Shown piece by piece: positions 59,915-64,000 of a DNA stretch of 64,000 nucleotides. The notes beneath the pieces are model-generated. The model was not told the origin of the DNA. It worked only from the letters and a program-made list of their open reading frames with translations, and did no database searches. A program made the translations under genes and the position numbers. Position 1 is the stretch's first letter. The number at the start of each line of letters is the position of its first letter. This DNA comes from Pseudomonadales bacterium (GTDB taxonomy: Bacteria > Pseudomonadota > Gammaproteobacteria > Pseudomonadales > Azotimanducaceae): positions 1,149,072 through 1,213,071 of the forward strand of contig JAEPOO010000001.1 in assembly GCA_017642855.1 (NCBI GenBank), read 5' to 3'.

Positions 59915-60835
59915 TTAAATCTGGCTGCGAATGAAAGCGATCATGGCAATGGTTGCAAGATTGCCTGAAACCCCGATCAGCTCATCGGTTCTGTCCGGCG
60001 CACTCTCGGATCCAGGAATCAAGACAACCTCAACACCCGCGACAGTTAATGCTTTGGCGTAACCTTTTGCCTGAAGTGCAGATGCTTCTCGCTCGGGATT
60101 AAACAGGAGCGCGTGAGGTGGCAAGGTGGTACTGCTAGACACATGAGTGATCGGCGAGGCTGCCGCCCAAACACTTTCATCGGCCGTAAAAATCAGTTGA
60201 TGTTGACGTCGCTCAACGAAACTTCCTAACTCACGCATCAGTCGAGTGATGTCATAACTGGAAGAGTCGATAGAGACAATGGCTTTTATGCGCTTGGGGT
60301 CGAAACCGTCCGCATAGAAATAGCTGGAGTCTGCCGTAACCAGCGTTGCCAGGTGCCCGCCTGAGGCATGCCCCATGACCACGACTCTGTTGGCATCAAG
60401 ACCATATCGATGCGCATTCTCCGCGAGCCAGCTCATCGCCGTCACAAGATCAACAACCTGATCATAGACTTTATAGTCCCAGCGAAGCCGGTAGTTCATG
60501 CTGACGAAACCGAACCCCTGTCCTGTGAAGTAATGAGGCTTCACGTTGACATCGCTTTTGTCTCCAAAAGCCCAACCGCCACCATGAACATAAAGGACGA
60601 TGGGCAGCAATTCCGACTCATCGGTGACTTCTTCAGAAGATAGCGGTGAGTAAACATCGAGCGTTCGCAGATCTGCGGATTGATCAAGTTTCTGCTCGAC
60701 GTACGGCACATCGCGGCTAAGGTTGAATCCGAAGGTCTCGTCTTTGATTGACTGAGTTTCGGCCTCCGCTACAGACGCGATCACAACCGATCCGCACATG
60801 ACGTAAAGCAGGAACAGGAAAATGTTGCTGTTCAA
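59915..60835 (-). CDS. secreted alpha/beta-hydrolase (carboxylesterase-like)
   Basis: 306 residues with a signal peptide (VIASVAEAE). LYVHGGGWAFGDKSD is the oxyanion-hole motif and VMGHASGGHLATL carries the nucleophile Ser (G-x-S-x-G). The Asp/His end is less clear. Resembles BD-FAE and kynurenine-formamidase-like esterases. Start TTG 60835 lies right after an intrinsic terminator and has no ribosome site; ATG 60799 is possible but would cut the signal peptide. So expression of this gene is unclear. Confidence 0.75.
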   Translation of the reverse strand: MNSNIFLFLLYVMCGSVVIASVAEAETQSIKDETFGFNLSRDVPYVEQKLDQSADLRTLDVYSPLSSEEVTDESELLPIVLYVHGGGWAFGDKSDVNVKPHYFTGQGFGFVSMNYRLRWDYKVYDQVVDLVTAMSWLAENAHRYGLDANRVVVMGHASGGHLATLVTADSSYFYADGFDPKRIKAIVSIDSSSYDITRLMRELGSFVERRQHQLIFTADESVWAAASPITHVSSSTTLPPHALLFNPEREASALQAKGYAKALTVAGVEVVLIPGSESAPDRTDELIGVSGNLATIAMIAFIRSQI

Positions 60836-60839
60836 AACT

Positions 60840-60881
60840 AAAAACTCCGATGACTGGGACCATTTAAGCCAGTCATCGGAG
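60840..60881 (-). terminator. intrinsic terminator after the acyl-CoA dehydrogenase gene
   Basis: CTCCGATGACTGG and its exact complement CCAGTCATCGGAG (60845-60857 / 60869-60881) form a 13-base-pair stem with an 11-base loop; on the minus strand it is followed by TTTTT (60840-60844). Confidence 0.9.
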
Positions 60882-60914
60882 CTATATCAAGGTTCAAGTT
60901 GTAAGGATTGTGCG

Positions 60915-62132
60915 CTACTGATATTTCTTGAGCTCTTCCCTGGCAATTACGCGTCGATGAACCTCATCGGGACCATCTGCCAGACGCAGGGTACGTTGGG
61001 ACGTCCACATCGCCGGTAGAGGGGTATCTTGTGACACACCCAGTGCGCCGTGAATCTGTATCGCTCGATCGATCACTTTCAGCGCCATGTTAGGTACTGC
61101 CACTTTGATGGCAGAGATGTACTTACGAGCTTCCTTATTACCGATGGTATCCATCATGTGGGCAGCACGCAGAACGGCAAGGCGACACATGTCCAGCTCT
61201 ATTCGCGAATCAGCGATCACATCATAGTTGCCCCCCAGTTCTGCAAGCGGCTTACCAAACGCAGTACGAGACAGTGCGCGTTTACACAGCAACTCAAGGG
61301 CACGCTCCGCAACGCCAATCGAGCGCATACAGTGGTGAATACGACCTGGCCCCAATCGGCCCTGAGAAATTTCAAAGCCACGACCTTCTCCCAGGATGAT
61401 GTTTTCCTTCGGCACTCGAACATTGTCAAACTTAATGTGCATGTGCCCGTGAGGCGCATCATCTTTACCGAACACGTACATAGGTCTCAGCACTTCGACC
61501 CCGGGATGAGGCAGTGGCACAAGAATCTGCGACTGACGAAGGTGCTTGGGTGCATCGGGGTTGGTCACGACCATCGTGATCATAATCTTACAGCGGGGAT
61601 CGCCAGCACCTGAGATATAGTGCTTTTCACCATTGATGACCCACTCATCTCCTTCGAGCACCGCTGAAGTCGAGATATTGGTCGCATCAGAAGAAGCGAC
61701 ATGAGGTTCCGTCATGGCAAACGCTGAGCGGATTTTTCCTTCCAGAAGTGGCTCCAGCCATTGTTTTTTCTGGTCCTCTGACCCATAACGTTCCAACACT
61801 TCCATGTTGCCGGTATCAGGTGCAGCACAGTTAAAAATTTCTGAAGCGATAGGATTGCGAGCCATGACTTCAGCCAGGTGCGCATATTCAAGGTTGGAAA
61901 CACCTGCGCCGCCCTGACTCTCTGGTAGAAAGAAATTCCACAAACCCGCTTCGCGAGCTTGATCTTTCAGTCCATCGAGAATTTCCAGCTGACGGCCCGT
62001 CAGTTCCCAGCGGTCACCGACATCAATCTCATCGTAGTATTCCTGTGTCAGTGGATCGACTTTGCTTCTTACAAACTGATCGATTTTGTCTCGAACGGGT
62101 ATCAATCGTTCCGGGATGTCGAGATCCATCAT
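60915..62132 (-). CDS. acyl-CoA dehydrogenase
   Basis: 405 residues. MMDLDIPERLIPVRDKIDQF at the start, GGAGVSNLEYAHLAEVMARN, AFAMTEPHVASSDATNIST (FAD/substrate site), QGRLGPGRIHHCMRSIGVAE and AIQIHGALGVSQDTPLPAMW. Arg-rich tail RLADGPDEVHRRVIAREEL matches the CaiA/FadE-like branch. ATG 62132 follows GAGGA with good spacing; GTG 62147 would contain that site. It ends in the terminator at 60840-60881. Substrate unknown, probably a branched or medium-chain acyl-CoA. Confidence 0.92.
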   Translation of the reverse strand: MMDLDIPERLIPVRDKIDQFVRSKVDPLTQEYYDEIDVGDRWELTGRQLEILDGLKDQAREAGLWNFFLPESQGGAGVSNLEYAHLAEVMARNPIASEIFNCAAPDTGNMEVLERYGSEDQKKQWLEPLLEGKIRSAFAMTEPHVASSDATNISTSAVLEGDEWVINGEKHYISGAGDPRCKIMITMVVTNPDAPKHLRQSQILVPLPHPGVEVLRPMYVFGKDDAPHGHMHIKFDNVRVPKENIILGEGRGFEISQGRLGPGRIHHCMRSIGVAERALELLCKRALSRTAFGKPLAELGGNYDVIADSRIELDMCRLAVLRAAHMMDTIGNKEARKYISAIKVAVPNMALKVIDRAIQIHGALGVSQDTPLPAMWTSQRTLRLADGPDEVHRRVIAREELKKYQ

Positions 62133-62259
62133 CGTCTTTTTCCTCACTGGATGGTGTTAAACAAGTGCCGTCATGTTACAGCGGAGCAGTGCTTCAAAGC
62201 ACTGTCATGCGGCTAACTTATGCTCAACAATCGGGGTGATTGATTCAATGAAAAAGGCG

Positions 62260-63222
62260 TTATCCGCCGATGAATTTCATGACGGTGACTTCGCCCTGAA
62301 ATGCCAGTTTCTTGTCACCAAGTGCGTCCAGCAACACGTTCTGGAGTCTTGGTAACGCCTGATGACCTGGCATCTCCAGGACCTCCGAAAGATCGTGTCT
62401 TCTGGCATTGGACAAACAGCCATAAAGATAACCATCAGAGGACAGTCTCAAGCGTGTACAGGTACGACAGAAAGGTTCGCTCTCATTCGCGATGATCCCG
62501 AAGTTACCGCGACCTCGAATCGCAAATCTGGCTGCAGTGGAATCATAGGGCGCATGTGTTCGACTGAATTCATACTGGGTACCAATTTCGTCCAGCAGCG
62601 CTTCCATCGAAATGAAGTCCGCCTGAAAACCACTGTCACCAAGCAGGTGACCCATGCGCATGAGCTCGATAAATCGAAGTTCAATACCACGATCCAGGCA
62701 GTAATCGAGCATAGGCACAATTTCGTTGAAGTTCTGGGACCTCATGGGCACCATGTTGACCTTGATTTTCAGACCCAGCTCCAACATGTCATCGATGCCT
62801 TTGAGCACCGTTTCAAGGTCACCACCCCTGGCGATCTGTTTGAACTTGAGAGAATTCAGGGTATCCAGGGAGATATTGATGCGCTGCAGCCCAGATTCAG
62901 CGATCACTTCCTTTTTTGCGGGCAACAACTGGCCATTGGTTGTGAGACTGACATCACTGAGCCCCAAGTCCATGACACCCAGAAGGAATTCATCGAACTT
63001 AGGCGTTACCAGAGGCTCACCGCCGGTAATACGGACCTTGTCAATACCGGTGGCCTGACGAAGCAAGGTGACCGCACGCAATAACTGATCAGCACCGAGC
63101 TCATTCTGCGCTTTCATCAGACGCTTTCCGTCAGGCACGCAATAGGTGCACGCGTAGTTGCATGCGGCCGTCAGGCTGACGCGCAGATTACTGAATTTTC
63201 TGCCAAGGCGATCAACAATCAT
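62260..63222 (-). CDS. moaA: GTP 3',8-cyclase MoaA
   Basis: 320 residues; radical-SAM enzyme starting molybdenum-cofactor synthesis with MoaC. First cluster CNYACTYC near residue 21, KVRITGGEPLVTPKFDE (SAM site), NISLDTLN, then the second cluster FCRTCTRLRLSSDGYLYGCL. The protein ends IGG, the C-terminal Gly-Gly needed for activity. No other moa gene is in view. Divergent from the YiiX-like gene at 63288. Confidence 0.96.
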   Translation of the reverse strand: MIVDRLGRKFSNLRVSLTAACNYACTYCVPDGKRLMKAQNELGADQLLRAVTLLRQATGIDKVRITGGEPLVTPKFDEFLLGVMDLGLSDVSLTTNGQLLPAKKEVIAESGLQRINISLDTLNSLKFKQIARGGDLETVLKGIDDMLELGLKIKVNMVPMRSQNFNEIVPMLDYCLDRGIELRFIELMRMGHLLGDSGFQADFISMEALLDEIGTQYEFSRTHAPYDSTAARFAIRGRGNFGIIANESEPFCRTCTRLRLSSDGYLYGCLSNARRHDLSEVLEMPGHQALPRLQNVLLDALGDKKLAFQGEVTVMKFIGG

Positions 63223-63287
63223 GACTGGTCTCTCTCTCGTGCGCTAAGATTAAACAATTATCGCGCTTCGGACCATCACACCTTTCC

Positions 63288-64000
63288 ATGCAGTCTTTTA
63301 ACCGCTGGCTCAACAAGGACAAGCTGCCACGCCAGTTCCCGCTTAGTGACTTTGACAGAATCTGTCATGAGCTCAGACCCTGCGACGTCATACTTGTCGA
63401 GGGGCGATCCAGGGTCAGCAACGTCATCCGCTGGCTCACAAACAGCCCGTGGACCCATGCAGCCCTCTATATCGGTCGCCTTCATGATATTGAAGACGAA
63501 GAACTGAAAGCTGAGGTCGCTTCTCACTATGAGGGGGCGGCCGAAGATAAGCTGATGGTCGAGAGTTTGCTGGGATTCGGGACCGTTGTTCGCCCCCTGA
63601 CGAACTACAGAGAAGAACATCTGAGAATCTGCAGGCCGTCTCGTCTGTCGCATCCGGATGCTGCGAAAGTTATTCGCTTTGCGGTCAGCCAGATTGGCAA
63701 ACACTATGATGTTCGACAGATCCTGGATCTGGCACGCTTTCTCTTCCCCTGGTACATCATGCCAAAGAAATGGGCCTCTACCCTATTCCGTCGCAACCCA
63801 GGACAGACCGAGAAGACCGTCTGTTCCACAATGATCGCTGAAGCATTCGGATCCGTTAATTTTCCGATATTGCCGCTCGTCAAACACACTGAAGAAGGCG
63901 AACCCAGACTATTCCGGCGAAACCCAAGGTTATGCACACCCAGCGACTTCGATTATTCGCCTTACTTCAAGATCATCAAGTATCCATTTATGGACTTCTA
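63288..64000 (+). CDS. YiiX/YebB-like permuted NlpC/P60 cysteine hydrolase (partial)
   Basis: 237 complete codons from ATG 63288 to the end of the window, where it is cut. RPCDVILVEGRSRVSNVIRW, then WTHAALYIGRLHD provides the His, and EKTVCSTMIAEAFGS later provides the Cys. His before Cys is the order of the circularly permuted NlpC/P60 group (YiiX, YaeF, LRAT-like). Such enzymes cleave amide bonds of peptidoglycan or lipids. No signal peptide is seen at the N-terminus. Function not settled. Confidence 0.75.
   Translation, partial: MQSFNRWLNKDKLPRQFPLSDFDRICHELRPCDVILVEGRSRVSNVIRWLTNSPWTHAALYIGRLHDIEDEELKAEVASHYEGAAEDKLMVESLLGFGTVVRPLTNYREEHLRICRPSRLSHPDAAKVIRFAVSQIGKHYDVRQILDLARFLFPWYIMPKKWASTLFRRNPGQTEKTVCSTMIAEAFGSVNFPILPLVKHTEEGEPRLFRRNPRLCTPSDFDYSPYFKIIKYPFMDF

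Noticed and set aside
1..64000. Search for CRISPR arrays, transposases, integrases, phage genes, tRNA or rRNA genes
   Set aside because: None seen; the only array is the 25-bp repeat, which has no spacers.

Overview
The window reads as chromosomal DNA of a gammaproteobacterium, most likely an aerobic, lipid-degrading marine type. This is inferred from gene content: Lon, group 2 PyrF, HemF, SelU, XthA, a YbdL/YafV-like pair, Fur and CRP-type sites, several acyl-CoA dehydrogenases and an HmuTUV haem system. No rRNA, tRNA, CRISPR array, transposase or prophage was seen. Genes are dense, on both strands, and often overlap by 4 bases.

Layout. 1-9 kb: transporter end, Lon, pyruvate kinase, DinB, a dicarboxylate/amino-acid symporter and a two-gene PAS / kinase-dead receiver module. 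9-16 kb: sirtuin, methyltransferase, CPT-like kinase, hexapeptide acyltransferase, PfkB kinase, threonine aldolase, riboflavin synthase, CysS. 16-20.5 kb: PilZ protein, PyrF behind a perfect CRP-type site, YceI, and a zinc-ribbon / MBL-hydrolase / XthA operon whose last gene seems to start at ATT. 20.5-31 kb: an iron/haem island with two Fur-box-like sites. It holds a TonB haem receptor, HmuTUV, an IsdG-type haem-degrading monooxygenase, a PPOX flavoprotein, YbaN and a siderophore-interacting reductase. Between the second Fur box and the reductase lies a promoter, structured leader and strong intrinsic terminator that together look like a RyhB/PrrF-type small RNA.

27.5-32.4 kb also shows gene decay: an ABC exporter reduced to its two ends, a broken PPOX gene and a frameshifted small secreted protein. 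32.4-39 kb: M19 dipeptidase, AlkC-type glycosylase, SelU (possibly leaderless) and an Na+/H+ antiporter with a cyclic-nucleotide-binding tail. 39-43.5 kb: TetR regulator and two acyl-CoA dehydrogenases separated by twelve 25-bp tandem repeats. 43.6-49 kb: HemF, methionine aminotransferase plus omega-amidase, a divergent MraY-like transferase and a phosphatase. 49-64 kb: a VOC-SDR-cupin-GNAT operon, a broken redoxin gene, flavodoxin, a solitary Rieske protein, a GYD-acyltransferase fusion beside a free GYD protein, glyoxalase, type II lumazine synthase, a large secreted protein resembling a PHP/DUF3604 enzyme without its metal ligands, an esterase, an acyl-CoA dehydrogenase, MoaA, and a YiiX-like hydrolase running off the end.

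All assignments come from reading the sequence and remembered family motifs. No database search was run.
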